From assembly GCA_964628465.1 (NCBI GenBank), contig CAZVOA010000005.1, forward strand, positions 59,858 through 123,857: a DNA stretch of 64,000 bases. The letters run 5' to 3'. The notes under the pieces are model-generated. The model made no database searches. It was given only the letters and a program-made list of their open reading frames with translations, and was not told where the DNA came from. Positions 37,101 to 45,576 of this stretch are shown here, piece after piece. The position numbers and the translations under genes are program-made. Position 1 is the first letter of the stretch, and every line of letters begins with the position of its first letter. Origin of the DNA: JAFGPS01 sp964628465. Its GTDB lineage: Bacteria; Planctomycetota; Phycisphaerae; Sedimentisphaerales; Anaerobacaceae.

Positions 37101-37672
37101 TTTCAGTTGTCATACCATTATCACTTTTCGTGATATTTATTATTTTATATTTACAGTTTCACTCGGTACCAACCGGTATATTGATATTTTCAGGCATACT
37201 TGTCGCATGGGCAGGCGGTTTCCTGATGATATGGTTTTACGCACAGCCGTGGTTTCTCGACTTCTATGTTTTTGGAACGAATGTGCGTGAACTTTTCCAG
37301 GTTCATCCAATAAATTTAAGCGTAGCCGTATGGGTTGGCTTTTTGGCGCTTTTTGGAATTGCCTCAGACGACGGCGTGGTTATGAGTACGTATATAAAGC
37401 AATCGTTTGAAAAAACGACACCGAGCAGCAAAGAGCAAACGCGCCAGTTAATAGTTGAAGCGGGAAAAAGAAGAATTAGGCCTTGCCTTATGACTACCGC
37501 AACGACTATACTGGCATTGATTCCGGTTTTAACTTCTACCGGAAGAGGCTCGGATATTATGGTCCCGATGGCAATTCCGTCTTTTGGCGGAATGACTATC
37601 GAAATATTAACTATGTTAATTGTGCCTGTTTTATATTGCTGGCTCAAAGAAATTCAGATAAAGAAAGCGTAA
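34103..37672 (+). CDS. cusA: CusA-type heavy-metal RND efflux pump
   Basis: This 1189-residue inner-membrane proton antiporter exports Cu(I)/Ag(I). The TM4 relay motif AIAIGTMVDMGIVICEN resembles CusA rather than CzcA. LGPDATGLGQIFWYTLEG and KEFMPSLDEGSFLYMP are family landmarks. It is about 140 residues longer than E. coli CusA because of an extra hydrophobic stretch around residues 550-620, possibly two more membrane helices. No clear ribosome binding site precedes the ATG. Confidence 0.93.
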   Translation: MDEINNQKQSITDKVIRFCLENRLIVWLLVILFIGWGLMVAPFDWELKGLPREPVPVDAIPDIGENQQIVFTEWMGRSPRDIEDQVTYPLTVSLLGVPGVKTVRSYSFFGFSSIFVIFDEKTDFYWSRSRILEKLNSLPANTLPEGVKPALGPDATGLGQIFWYTLEGYDEKGNPTGGWDSHELRSIQDWQVRYALLGAEGISEVASIGGKVKEYQIDVDPDAMRAYKIGIDEIYKAVKNSNIDVGAKTIEINKVEYLIRGLGFIKDINDIENTVVKVNENVPVFIKDIANVSYGPAFRRGALDKGGAESVGGVVVVRQGFNPLEAIKNVKKKIDEISPGLPKKTLPNGTVSQVKIVPFYDRTGLIHETLGTLNSALTEEVLVTIIVVIVLVFHLRSSLLISALLPLAILMSFIAMKLFKVDANIVALSGIAIAIGTMVDMGIVICENILRHLENAEPEENKLEVIYKASSEVGSAVLTAVSTTIVGFLPVFAMSGAEGKLFKPLAYTKTFALLASVIVALTIIPPAAYILFTKKKAAGSKHNFSRKAKGSLSLFANIIAIILVTILLTSHWMPIGITKGLIKNVLFVGVLIGGLLLFFKFFQHYYPYILSWCLNHKMLFLTIPLLILILGGMIWTGFEKVLFFTPQSMRNNNLWAAGTRAFPGLGKEFMPSLDEGSFLYMPTTMPHASIEECLDILQTQDAAIQSIPEIESVVGKIGRVDSPLDPAPISMIETIINYKSEYTTDANGKQIRQWRDNIKSPDDIWNEIVKVAQIPGTTSAPKLQPIAARIVMLQSGMRAPMGIKVKGPDLDTIESFGLKLEKYLKEVPSVKASAVLADRIVGKPYLEIEINRQEIARYGISIAHIQEVIEIAIGGKNITTTVEGRERYSVRVRYQREERNDIEKLGEILIPAADGSQIPLIQLADIKYVRGPQAIKSEDTFLVGYVLFDKQDEFAEVNVVEDCKKYLNDKIQSGELVIPAGVSFYFTGNYENQIRAQKTLSVVIPLSLFVIFIILYLQFHSVPTGILIFSGILVAWAGGFLMIWFYAQPWFLDFYVFGTNVRELFQVHPINLSVAVWVGFLALFGIASDDGVVMSTYIKQSFEKTTPSSKEQTRQLIVEAGKRRIRPCLMTTATTILALIPVLTSTGRGSDIMVPMAIPSFGGMTIEILTMLIVPVLYCWLKEIQIKKA

Positions 37673-37704
37673 GCAGATTTCCTTATTTATAATGAGAACT
37701 GAAA

Positions 37705-38256
37705 ATGAACGAAGAAGCTCAACAAAATAATAATTCACTGTTTCCTGTTGCAATAATAACTATCGCGGTTATCGGAGTAATGATATTCACAACACTAAAA
37801 AGACAACCTGCCGCCGGAGCGGATTCATTTTCACAATGGTTCGGTCAGGAAGCACCTGATTTTACTATCACCGATATTGAAGGAAATAAACATAGTATCA
37901 AAGATTATCGCGGCAAAAACCTGATTGTAATATTTTGGGCCACATGGTGCCCACCATGCCGGGCGGAAATTCCTCACTTGATTGAGCTTCGAAAAGAATT
38001 GAGCGAAGATAATCTTGCTATGATTGCGATTTCCTCTGAAGAATTGGACAAAGTTAAAAACTTTGCAAACGCACAAAAATTAAACTATACAGTAGCAGCT
38101 TTGGGAAGCAGTTATTTGCCGCGTCCATTTTCGGAAATAAGAGCCATTCCCACTTCTTTTTTTATTGACCCGGATGGGAAAATTAAAACGGTTGCTGTCA
38201 AATCATTAACTCTGAAACAAATAAAAACTATACTTAACGCAAAAACAACCGAGTAA
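37705..38256 (+). CDS. Membrane-anchored TlpA/ResA-like thioredoxin
   Basis: This 183-residue protein has an N-terminal anchor (about residues 12-30) and a thioredoxin domain with active site WATWCPPCR. The segments EAPDFTITD and IPTSFFIDPDG are typical of TlpA/ResA. It works on the periplasmic side, probably reducing cysteines of cytochrome c or metal-binding proteins such as CusB. It closes the metal-efflux cluster. Confidence 0.9.
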   Translation: MNEEAQQNNNSLFPVAIITIAVIGVMIFTTLKRQPAAGADSFSQWFGQEAPDFTITDIEGNKHSIKDYRGKNLIVIFWATWCPPCRAEIPHLIELRKELSEDNLAMIAISSEELDKVKNFANAQKLNYTVAALGSSYLPRPFSEIRAIPTSFFIDPDGKIKTVAVKSLTLKQIKTILNAKTTE

Positions 38257-38270
38257 CCAGAAAAATATAA

Positions 38271-39140
38271 ATGACAAAAACGATTGATAATAAAACGCAG
38301 GTAATTAAAAACATCATGGAAAAGCTGTACGACAGGTATAATCACAAAAATCTGATTAAGCCTGATCCATTGCAGTTCATTTATAATTATTCAAATCCAG
38401 GCGACATGGAAATCGCCGGATTGCTTTCAGCGGCTCTCGCTTACGGCAGAGTCGAGCAAATACAGAAAAGCCTGACCAGATTATTTAAACTGATGGGTAA
38501 AAGTCCATATGAATTTGTAATGAGTTTTAATCAGGCTAAACGAAATAAATTGCAAAATTTCAAGCATCGTTTCAATACAGGTAACGATATCGCTGATTTA
38601 CTTGAATTACTGAAAATAATCATAAAAAAACATCGCAGTATCGAAAATTACTTTTTACTGGGATACGATAAATCACACGAGAATATAATTCCAGCTTTAA
38701 CAATTTTTTGCGACTCTTTGTTAAAAATTCACGATGGAAAAGCAAATCAGGGTCTTGGATATTTGCTTGTTTCTCCATCAAATGGAAGTCCTTGTAAAAG
38801 AATGAATTTATTTTTGCGATGGATGGTACGAGACGATGAAGTTGATTCAGGAATCTGGAAATCAATAGATAAGGCAAAACTCATTGTACCTATAGATGTA
38901 CATATGGGAAGATTATGCAGATTTTTAGGCTTTCATGATAAAAATACCATATCCTTAAAAACAGCAATTGAAATCACCAGGCATTTTGCTGAAATAGAAC
39001 CTAATGACCCGGTAAAATACGATTTTTCGTTAAGCAGGATTGGAATAGTGGAAAACTGTACCGGAAAACCAAGTTCCGCCTGCCAGGCTTGCGAACTTAA
39101 TATGTTTTGTGAAAACCATTCCGGAATGCCTGGAAAATAA
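38271..39140 (+). CDS. DUF2400 (TIGR02757) family protein
   Basis: This 289-residue protein matches the TIGR02757/DUF2400 family by LLSAALAYGRVEQI, the central PIDVHMGRLCRFLG and a C-terminal cysteine cluster ENCTGKPSSACQACELNMFC. The helical core and the final Cys loop recall the HhH-GPD DNA glycosylase fold with its Fe-S cluster, but function is unproven. It follows the TlpA gene by 14 bases. Confidence 0.82.
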   Translation: MTKTIDNKTQVIKNIMEKLYDRYNHKNLIKPDPLQFIYNYSNPGDMEIAGLLSAALAYGRVEQIQKSLTRLFKLMGKSPYEFVMSFNQAKRNKLQNFKHRFNTGNDIADLLELLKIIIKKHRSIENYFLLGYDKSHENIIPALTIFCDSLLKIHDGKANQGLGYLLVSPSNGSPCKRMNLFLRWMVRDDEVDSGIWKSIDKAKLIVPIDVHMGRLCRFLGFHDKNTISLKTAIEITRHFAEIEPNDPVKYDFSLSRIGIVENCTGKPSSACQACELNMFCENHSGMPGK

Positions 39141-39176
39141 ATCATAATAATTATTTTATTTTTTTATTTTTTATTA

Positions 39177-39209
39177 TTGACAACAAAGCCTTGTATGACT
39201 ATATTAGTC
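39177..39209 (+). promoter_or_regulatory. Promoter and operator of the Rrf2-cupin-hcp operon
   Basis: TTGACA (39177-39182), a 17-base spacer and TATATT (39200-39205) form a near-consensus promoter. An inverted repeat GACTA-TAT-TAGTC (39197-39209) overlaps the -10 box and is a plausible binding site for the Rrf2 protein encoded immediately downstream. Confidence 0.6.
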
Positions 39210-39251
39210 TTATATAAAAAATATATAATATTTAGTGTAATATAATTGAAT

Positions 39252-39701
39252 ATGGATATAATACGAAGAAATACTGATTATGCTTTAAGAGCAATGGTGA
39301 ACCTTGCTGGTCATTATGGAAAAGAACTTCTATCAAGCAGGTCAATATCATTACAGGAGAAAATTCCTTACCAGTTAACCTGCAAACTTATGCAGAAGCT
39401 CCATAACGCAAAATTAATCTCAAGTACGATGGGTCCGAAAGGCGGCTTTGAGCTAAGCAGATCGCCTGAAAATATTTCAATACTGGAGATAGTTGAAATC
39501 ATACAGGAACCATTGAGTCTGAATAAATGTATATTGTCGAAGTTTGGATGTCCAAAGAGAAAAACATGTACAATAAGACCAAAACTTGTAGAACTTCAGA
39601 ATTACATAGGGAACTTTCTGAACGATATAACTCTTGCGGATATTATAAAACAGGAAGATAAAAGCAAAGCTAAAAATGAAAGGCCGGAAAATGACAAATG
39701 A
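39252..39701 (+). CDS. Rrf2 family regulator, NsrR-like
   Basis: This 149-residue winged-helix regulator starts MDIIRRNTDYALRAMVNLA. Three cysteines in KCILSKFGCPKRKTC (C-x6-C-x5-C) are the expected [Fe-S] ligands. Because the operon continues with a cupin and the hybrid cluster protein, an NsrR-like nitric-oxide sensor role is likely. A TTG six bases upstream is in frame but ATG 39252 is preferred. Confidence 0.85.
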   Translation: MDIIRRNTDYALRAMVNLAGHYGKELLSSRSISLQEKIPYQLTCKLMQKLHNAKLISSTMGPKGGFELSRSPENISILEIVEIIQEPLSLNKCILSKFGCPKRKTCTIRPKLVELQNYIGNFLNDITLADIIKQEDKSKAKNERPENDK

Positions 39702-40047
39702 AAACAGCAGAATATTGCAGGATTGTTTGGCAAAAGCTCAAAATCTTGTAAAGATGGCGGACTACGCAAACGATTCGATAGTCAGTAAAACCATTCTCGA
39801 TAAAGACGCGGGTTCTATCACTTTGTTCGCTTTCGATAAAGGCCAAAAATTGAGCGAACACACTTCGCCTTATGACGCGGTTGTGCAGGTTCTTGACGGT
39901 ACAGCACAAATTACAATAGACGGAAATAATAAAGATGTATTATCAGGCGAAATTATCATTATGCCTGCGAATATACCACACTCAGTTACAGCTAATGAAA
40001 AATTTAAAATGCTTTTAATAATGATTCGTACAAAAAGTGAAAAATGA
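39691..40047 (+). CDS. Single-domain cupin protein
   Basis: This 118-residue cupin has conserved barrel segments FDKGQKLSEHTSPYDAVVQVLDG and IIMPANIPHSV, with possible metal ligands at the glutamate/histidine of SEHTS and the later histidine. It overlaps the Rrf2 gene by 11 bases and precedes hcp. Cupins in this position are common beside hcp in anaerobes, but their substrate is unknown. ATG 39691 is preferred over 39676 because GGAA precedes it. Confidence 0.8.
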   Translation: MTNENSRILQDCLAKAQNLVKMADYANDSIVSKTILDKDAGSITLFAFDKGQKLSEHTSPYDAVVQVLDGTAQITIDGNNKDVLSGEIIIMPANIPHSVTANEKFKMLLIMIRTKSEK

Positions 40048-40074
40048 AAAAGTACACAAAAGAAAGGAAAGATT

Positions 40075-41361
40075 ATGTTTTGTTATCAATGTGAACAAAC
40101 AGCAGGCGGAACAGGATGTACTAAAGTCGGAGTATGCGGCAAGGATCCGGATATTCAAAGTTTACAGGACACTCTTGTATTCGGCCTGAAAGGTATCGCG
40201 GCTTACGCATATCATGCACGTGAGCTCGGCAAAAAAGATGAACAAGTCGATGCTTTTATGCACGAAGCTTTATTCGCGACTTTAACGAATGTTGACTTCG
40301 ACCTTGGCCGCCATATCGAACTGGTGCTAAAAGCAGGTGAAATGAATCTTCGCGTCATGGAAATGCTTAATGACGCAAATACATCAAGGTTCGGTAATCC
40401 TACGCCCGCTACAGTTCCCAGTGGTACAAAAGCAGGTCCCGGTATTGTAGTGACAGGTCACGATTTACTTGATCTTTACGAATTGCTCAAGCAAACAGAA
40501 GGCAAAGGAATCAACATTTACACTCACGGCGAAATGCTTCCGGCTCATGGTTATCCTGAGTTGAGAAAATTCAAGCATCTCGTAGGCAACTATGGTACAG
40601 CCTGGCAAAACCAGAGAACAGAATTTGATAAATTCTCCGGCCCGATATTAGTGACTACAAACTGTATTATGCTTCCGAAACAATCCTATATCGACAGGAT
40701 ATATACATGCGGAATAGCTGGCTGTGCCGGAGTTAAACATTTAAAGAACAGGGATTTCAGCGAAGTTATAGCAAAAGCACTTTCGCAACCGGCGTTAAAG
40801 GAAAATATAACCGGGACACTTACGACTGGATTCCATTATACCGCAGTACTGGGTATTGCGGATAAAGTGATCGAAGCGGTAAAAGCCGGTAAAATTCGTC
40901 ACTTCTTCTTCATTGGCGGCTGCGACGGAGCAAAACCAGGTCGAAATTACTTCTCAGAATTCGCAGAAAAAGTACCTGATGATTGCGTAATCCTGACCGC
41001 CGCTTGCGGTAAATACAGACTCAATGCTCGTGATTACGGCGACATTGATGGAATTCCGAGATTAATCGATACAGGCCAATGCAATGATTGCTATTCCGCG
41101 ATTAAAATCGCAGTCGCACTCGCCGGAGCATTTAACTGCGGCGTAAATGACCTGCCGCTTTCGTTAATTGTTTCTTGGTACGAGCAGAAAGCTGTCGCGA
41201 TTTTACTTACGCTTCTGCATCTTGGAATCAAGAACGTAAGACTTGGACCAAGCCTGCCCGCATTCTTAAGTCCAAACGTGTTGAATCTGCTTGTTGAAAA
41301 ATACAGTATAAAACCAACAGGAAACGTTGATGAAGATTTAGCTGATATTTTAGGCAAATGA
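40075..41361 (+). CDS. hcp: Hybrid cluster protein (Hcp), short class III form
   Basis: This 428-residue Fe-S-O cluster protein acts as NO reductase or protein S-nitrosylase, and as hydroxylamine reductase in vitro. The N-terminal cluster cysteines lie in MFCYQCEQTAGGTGC and GVCGK. Hybrid-cluster ligands occur in TNCIMLP, CGIAGCAG, CGKYRLN and QCNDCYSA. The length is about 120 residues shorter than class I/II Hcp, as in the class III enzymes of thermophiles and archaea. It is the last gene of the NsrR-like operon. Confidence 0.95.
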   Translation: MFCYQCEQTAGGTGCTKVGVCGKDPDIQSLQDTLVFGLKGIAAYAYHARELGKKDEQVDAFMHEALFATLTNVDFDLGRHIELVLKAGEMNLRVMEMLNDANTSRFGNPTPATVPSGTKAGPGIVVTGHDLLDLYELLKQTEGKGINIYTHGEMLPAHGYPELRKFKHLVGNYGTAWQNQRTEFDKFSGPILVTTNCIMLPKQSYIDRIYTCGIAGCAGVKHLKNRDFSEVIAKALSQPALKENITGTLTTGFHYTAVLGIADKVIEAVKAGKIRHFFFIGGCDGAKPGRNYFSEFAEKVPDDCVILTAACGKYRLNARDYGDIDGIPRLIDTGQCNDCYSAIKIAVALAGAFNCGVNDLPLSLIVSWYEQKAVAILLTLLHLGIKNVRLGPSLPAFLSPNVLNLLVEKYSIKPTGNVDEDLADILGK

Positions 41362-41364
41362 TAT

Positions 41365-41481
41365 GTGACTAAAATACAAAATCAGTGTATAATATGAAAA
41401 TTGTATAAGTATAAAGTGCCTAAATTGACTAAAGTTTTTTTATGAGAAATTACTTTAGTTCAATTTAGGCATTTTAGTCAC
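41365..41481. repeat. Nested palindromic element (possible MITE) between hcp and resB
   Basis: Perfect 11-base terminal inverted repeats GTGACTAAAAT (41365-41375) and ATTTTAGTCAC (41471-41481) bound a 117-base element. Inside, arms at 41417-41435 and 41452-41471 form a 19-pair stem with one bulged T, extendable by four pairs. TATAAT at 41388-41393 with GTGACT 17 bases upstream could be a promoter. It may act as hcp terminator, a resB leader or a miniature mobile element. No target-site duplication is obvious. Confidence 0.65.
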
Positions 41482-41551
41482 TTAAATAACTTTTAGACTA
41501 ATATGAAGGATCATTATCATAAATATATCTAAAAACAATATTAAACGTTCT

Positions 41552-42523
41552 GTGATGTGGGTAACGATGACATTCATTATGTTGTTGTTCTTCATGTCTA
41601 TCTATGGAGCGTTTATTGGCCCGGAGAAAGCTAAGGATTTTTTTAATAGTGTTCCTATCGCGATTTACTGGATTGCTTTTATATTCCTGCTTGCAATCGG
41701 TATTGTCTTGTTCCGCAGACTGATTCATGTTCCAGCGTTATTATTTACACACTTCGGCTGTATTCTCATTTTACTGGGCGGTATCTGGAGTTCAGAATCC
41801 GGCCACGAATTTCAGAAAAAAATATTCGGTATAAATAAAATACCTTCAGGCTTTATGCAGATATACGAAGGTCAGGCAGATAATATCGTTATCGCGAAAA
41901 ATGACATTCAATACGAAATTCCCTTCTACATTGGACTAAAAGATTTTCGTATCGAATATTATCAGCCCGGTGAACTTTATATCCAAACCAGACAAGGTGA
42001 CTACTGGAAGATTCCTGCTGAAGAAGGAAAAATATTTACTCCAGATACGAAATTTGGAACTATAGAAATTGTTAAAGTATTTTATAATTTCAGGTTCGAT
42101 AGAGAGCAAAGAATTGCCATTAATGATCCTGGTCCCGGTTCAAATCCTGCTCTTGAGGTGAAGGTAACACCGCCAGACGGCCAACCTTTAACCAGGTATG
42201 TATTTGATTCTTCACGAGAGCGAATGTATTCGGATGATTTCGTTATGGCTTATAAAAGTGACATCAAAGAATATATCAGCGAACTTCAGGTTATAAAAGA
42301 TAACCATGTTGTCGCAGTAAAAGATATTGAAGTCAACCACCCTCTTCATTACGGCGGTTATCATTTTTATCAGCATTCTTATGATAACCAGAAAGGGACA
42401 TATACGATTCTAAAAGTTACTTCAGATTCCGGGTTATTTTTCCTTTATGCAGGTTATTTTATGCTCTGTGTTGGAGTATGCTGGCTTTTCTGGATTAATA
42501 AATTAAGGACAAAAGACGCGTAA
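41552..42523 (+). CDS. ResB-like cytochrome c biogenesis protein
   Basis: This protein of about 323 residues has three N-terminal membrane helices, a large extracytoplasmic domain and a last helix near the C-terminus, as in short ResB/CcsB proteins. KDIEVNHPLHYGGYHFYQHSY is the recognisable family segment (read in two parts). It works with CcsA in haem delivery to apocytochromes c. The GTG at 41552 has no ribosome binding site. The frame is open back to 41507, where GAAGGA precedes ATT/ATC/ATA codons, so a non-canonical start near 41513-41519 is possible. Confidence 0.82.
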   Translation: MMWVTMTFIMLLFFMSIYGAFIGPEKAKDFFNSVPIAIYWIAFIFLLAIGIVLFRRLIHVPALLFTHFGCILILLGGIWSSESGHEFQKKIFGINKIPSGFMQIYEGQADNIVIAKNDIQYEIPFYIGLKDFRIEYYQPGELYIQTRQGDYWKIPAEEGKIFTPDTKFGTIEIVKVFYNFRFDREQRIAINDPGPGSNPALEVKVTPPDGQPLTRYVFDSSRERMYSDDFVMAYKSDIKEYISELQVIKDNHVVAVKDIEVNHPLHYGGYHFYQHSYDNQKGTYTILKVTSDSGLFFLYAGYFMLCVGVCWLFWINKLRTKDA

Positions 42524-43318
42524 ATGGAAATTAAAGCAACTATACAAGGATATTTGATTTACTCAACGATTGGGGCGTACCTGCTCGCATTGCTTTTTAC
42601 TTTGTTTCGCAAATCTCAAATCGGACAGAAAATCTATTTCCTCGGTTTCCTTGCCGCTATTGCTTCATTCGGCTACCGCTGGTATCACGTTGGACATATT
42701 CCGATGCAGAATTTATTTGAAGTATTCCTCTGCCTTGGAATGATTTACCCGATATCCGTATTCTGCAGAAAAGTTTTACATATCGGGGGTCAGACCGCTG
42801 ATATGTTCATAGGGATTATTGTTCTTTTTCCGGCGGGTTTTGTTTTCAATGCCGAGCCTCAAAGATTGCCGCCCGCTCTTCAAAGCTGGCTTTTTGCACC
42901 TCATGTTGCGGTTTATATGCTTTCTTATATTTTCATGGCAAAAGCCGCTTTTCAGGCGATATTGCAGCTTACTGGTAAAAATATTAATATTGAAAATGGA
43001 CTTCTCGCTCCAGAGGAAGCTTCTTATAAACTCGTTTGTATAGGGTTTCCGTTTTTGACACTTGGACTCATACTCGGCAGCGTCTGGGGCAAACGCGCAT
43101 GGAGTGACTATTGGGGCTGGGACCCAAAAGAATTATGGTCACTCGCTTCATGGCTGCTGTATATAGGATATTTGCATTTCCGTTATATGTTCGGGAAAAA
43201 ATATCAGAAAATCAACAGCATTTGGGTAATTCTCGGGATTATCGTTATTATCATTACACTGCTTTGGGTAAACCTGTCACGATTATTCCCTGGTATGCAC
43301 AGTTACGGCACAAGTTAA
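42524..43318 (+). CDS. CcsA/ResC cytochrome c assembly protein
   Basis: This 264-residue membrane protein has about eight helices and the haem-handling WWD-type motif DYWGWDPKELWSL. Histidines in RWYHVGH and APHVAVYML are the expected haem ligands. It starts on the base after the ResB stop. Together the pair forms a system II cytochrome c synthetase, with the TlpA-like thioredoxin a few kb upstream as candidate reductant. Confidence 0.93.
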   Translation: MEIKATIQGYLIYSTIGAYLLALLFTLFRKSQIGQKIYFLGFLAAIASFGYRWYHVGHIPMQNLFEVFLCLGMIYPISVFCRKVLHIGGQTADMFIGIIVLFPAGFVFNAEPQRLPPALQSWLFAPHVAVYMLSYIFMAKAAFQAILQLTGKNINIENGLLAPEEASYKLVCIGFPFLTLGLILGSVWGKRAWSDYWGWDPKELWSLASWLLYIGYLHFRYMFGKKYQKINSIWVILGIIVIIITLLWVNLSRLFPGMHSYGTS

Positions 43319-43323
43319 ATCAC

Positions 43324-44070
43324 TTACTTATTCGCTAAACTTTTATTTTTTGGCAGGCAAAACATATAGCTATCCTCGGCACGTCCCGTATCAACGGAAC
43401 CATCGACGAAAACTATATTCGCAACTCCCGAATTACGGTCACCGCCGTGCATTCGATGATATGTCGCAAGGCAATCGTATGAATTCACTTTCGCTGTATA
43501 AAAGATATTATTGTTTAACGCATAAAGACTCAGACCTGATATTGTCCATAAATTTTCTTCTGTAAAGAATAATACCTTGGATGGCTGTTTTACTTCTGTG
43601 GATTTCCTTACTCCTTCGGCAGCAGTTCCGAAGCCGCCACCGCTTCCGCCAAGAAAATAGTTCATGCTGTAACTGTACTGCGGATCAATAGGAATCGATT
43701 TAACGTGGTCCGTATGACCTGGCCCTTCAATATTCGCAAAAGAACGAAACTTCCCGCACATATGAACATCCATACTTTTCAAATAGTACCAAAATACTCC
43801 GTCGGGTTTCTTAGCGGCATTATGCCAATCGCAGTTGTTTCTAAATTCCGCATTTGCATACAACCAGGTCTGTGGATTGGGGAATTTCTCGTTGCTTTCA
43901 TTAAGATACATGGTTCCGGAAATGCCATATTGCTTAAGATTGGCCTTGCAGGTAATCTCCCTTGCCTGATCTTTAACCTTCTGTAATGCTGGCATAAGGA
44001 TTCCCATTAATACCGCGATAATAGCAATAACAACCAGCAATTCAATCAGTGTAAAAGCTCTTCTGCGCAT
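43324..44070 (-). CDS. Prepilin-type N-cleavage protein (H-X9-DG type pseudopilin)
   Basis: This 248-residue protein starts MRRRAFTLIELLVVIAIIA, a textbook prepilin peptidase signal and hydrophobic helix. It ends with HGGDRNSGVANIVFVDGS, the H-X9-DG block of planctomycete type II secretion-like proteins. ATG 44070 has AGGAG eight bases upstream, and a GTG at 44079 lies within that site. It is probably a minor pilin-like surface protein. No secretion apparatus genes are adjacent. Confidence 0.88.
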   Translation of the reverse strand: MRRRAFTLIELLVVIAIIAVLMGILMPALQKVKDQAREITCKANLKQYGISGTMYLNESNEKFPNPQTWLYANAEFRNNCDWHNAAKKPDGVFWYYLKSMDVHMCGKFRSFANIEGPGHTDHVKSIPIDPQYSYSMNYFLGGSGGGFGTAAEGVRKSTEVKQPSKVLFFTEENLWTISGLSLYALNNNIFYTAKVNSYDCLATYHRMHGGDRNSGVANIVFVDGSVDTGRAEDSYMFCLPKNKSLANK

Positions 44071-44306
44071 GAAATTCACTCCTGTTTAACAATATTCCCA
44101 ATTTATTTTTTCATTATGAGATTTATGGAATTATAGCTGTGTAACTGGAAACTATTTTCTTACAGGTAAATCCCATGGTATTATGAAATATTTCCTGCCG
44201 TTGTGATTGAAATATAAAAGAACTGTTGATATTCTGAGAATAACAAAACTAAAAGAAAAAAGCAATTATTTTATCGAAAAGATAAAAATATTACAAAAAC
44301 TATAAA

Positions 44307-45575
44307 TTAAACCGGAATGTTTTTAACGAGCGAAATATCTCCGGTTGCCGCCGCTTTTAATACCGGAAGCATATACTCATCGACCTTATCTTCTGAAAGA
44401 GGGATTGGCATGTTTTGAAGTTTCATTTTTAATTGAGGATTCTTCGCCGCGTTTATTGCACGATTGATATGCTCTTCGCTAAAACCATCAATAGTAGCAA
44501 GACGGGTCGGCATCCCAATCCTTGCAGCAAATTCGAACATTGCTTCAGCGATAGCTATGCCCAGCAGCCTCCCCTTCAAAATGTCTAAATCCACTCTTAT
44601 TAATCCAGCCTGTTTTAAAATCTCTCCAATTAATCTGAGAGGTTTTTCGATAGCCGGTGCGAAAAAGACTGTATAATACGGATTCATAACAGCACACGCA
44701 CGGCCATGCGGCAGAACATCCACAAGCGAGAAACTGGTTAAATGTCCCCCATTCGTCCCGCCAATCATAATCGCATAGCCGCCTAAATCAGTTGCCAGGC
44801 AAAGAGCCTCTCTTGCCTGTTGTGATTTCGGATTATTTAGAGCAGCAGGAAGGTACTTCAGGACAAGTGACATGCACGTCTTCGCAATTTCCGCGGCAAG
44901 AGTATAATAACTTTTGTCGATTGAGCCGTATAATACTTCAAGAGCATGAGCAAAACCATCCATTGCACCATCGATAGTGAGATTCGGGCCGGCATCAAGT
45001 GTAGTATTATAGTCAAACATTGCCCGGACAGGAATAATCGCGTCATCGACTATTAACTTTTTCTGGCCGGTTGATAAATCTGTTATATTCGCGTATTTTG
45101 TAAGATGAGATGCTGAACCGGAAAGAGTTTGAATCGCAATATGAGGCAATAAAGATTTGCCGCTCTTGGAAAGAGCATCAGTCACAAGTCCTGTTCCGAA
45201 ATAATCTTCAATATTTCCGCCAAGCGTATTAAGAACAATAGCGGCTTTCGTCGTATCTATTGTACTTCCGCCGCCAAAGCTTATTACCATATCGGGATTA
45301 GCTTGTTTTATTTCCCAGGTAATTCGATCTAAATCTTCTTTGGGACTGTTGGGACGTGAGCCTTTTATCTGTGCAGCAAGTACGATTTCTGACTGGGCAA
45401 GTGACTTCGTTATTGTTTCAACCGCTTCATTACTGCCATTGAATGTCCCGCGAACCAATACGGCTTTTTTACCGAACTCTTTAGAGACATCTCCAGACTG
45501 ATTTAGAATTCCGAATCCGTATGTGTACGATTTTCCTTTGAACTTATCCAGTAAATTTCTCGATTTCTCGAACAC
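44307..45575 (-). CDS. Iron-containing alcohol dehydrogenase
   Basis: This 422-residue enzyme of the Fe-ADH superfamily has the NAD-binding VISFGGGSTIDTTKA. Metal ligands are expected in the segment DGFAHALE, plus VLPHGRACAVMNP. The substrate could be an alcohol, butanol/lactaldehyde-type compound or polyol. GTG 45575 is chosen because AGGAG lies nine bases upstream. A start at 45617 would overlap rsmA by about 40 bases. Confidence 0.88.
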   Translation of the reverse strand: MFEKSRNLLDKFKGKSYTYGFGILNQSGDVSKEFGKKAVLVRGTFNGSNEAVETITKSLAQSEIVLAAQIKGSRPNSPKEDLDRITWEIKQANPDMVISFGGGSTIDTTKAAIVLNTLGGNIEDYFGTGLVTDALSKSGKSLLPHIAIQTLSGSASHLTKYANITDLSTGQKKLIVDDAIIPVRAMFDYNTTLDAGPNLTIDGAMDGFAHALEVLYGSIDKSYYTLAAEIAKTCMSLVLKYLPAALNNPKSQQAREALCLATDLGGYAIMIGGTNGGHLTSFSLVDVLPHGRACAVMNPYYTVFFAPAIEKPLRLIGEILKQAGLIRVDLDILKGRLLGIAIAEAMFEFAARIGMPTRLATIDGFSEEHINRAINAAKNPQLKMKLQNMPIPLSEDKVDEYMLPVLKAAATGDISLVKNIPV

Positions 45576-45576
45576 T

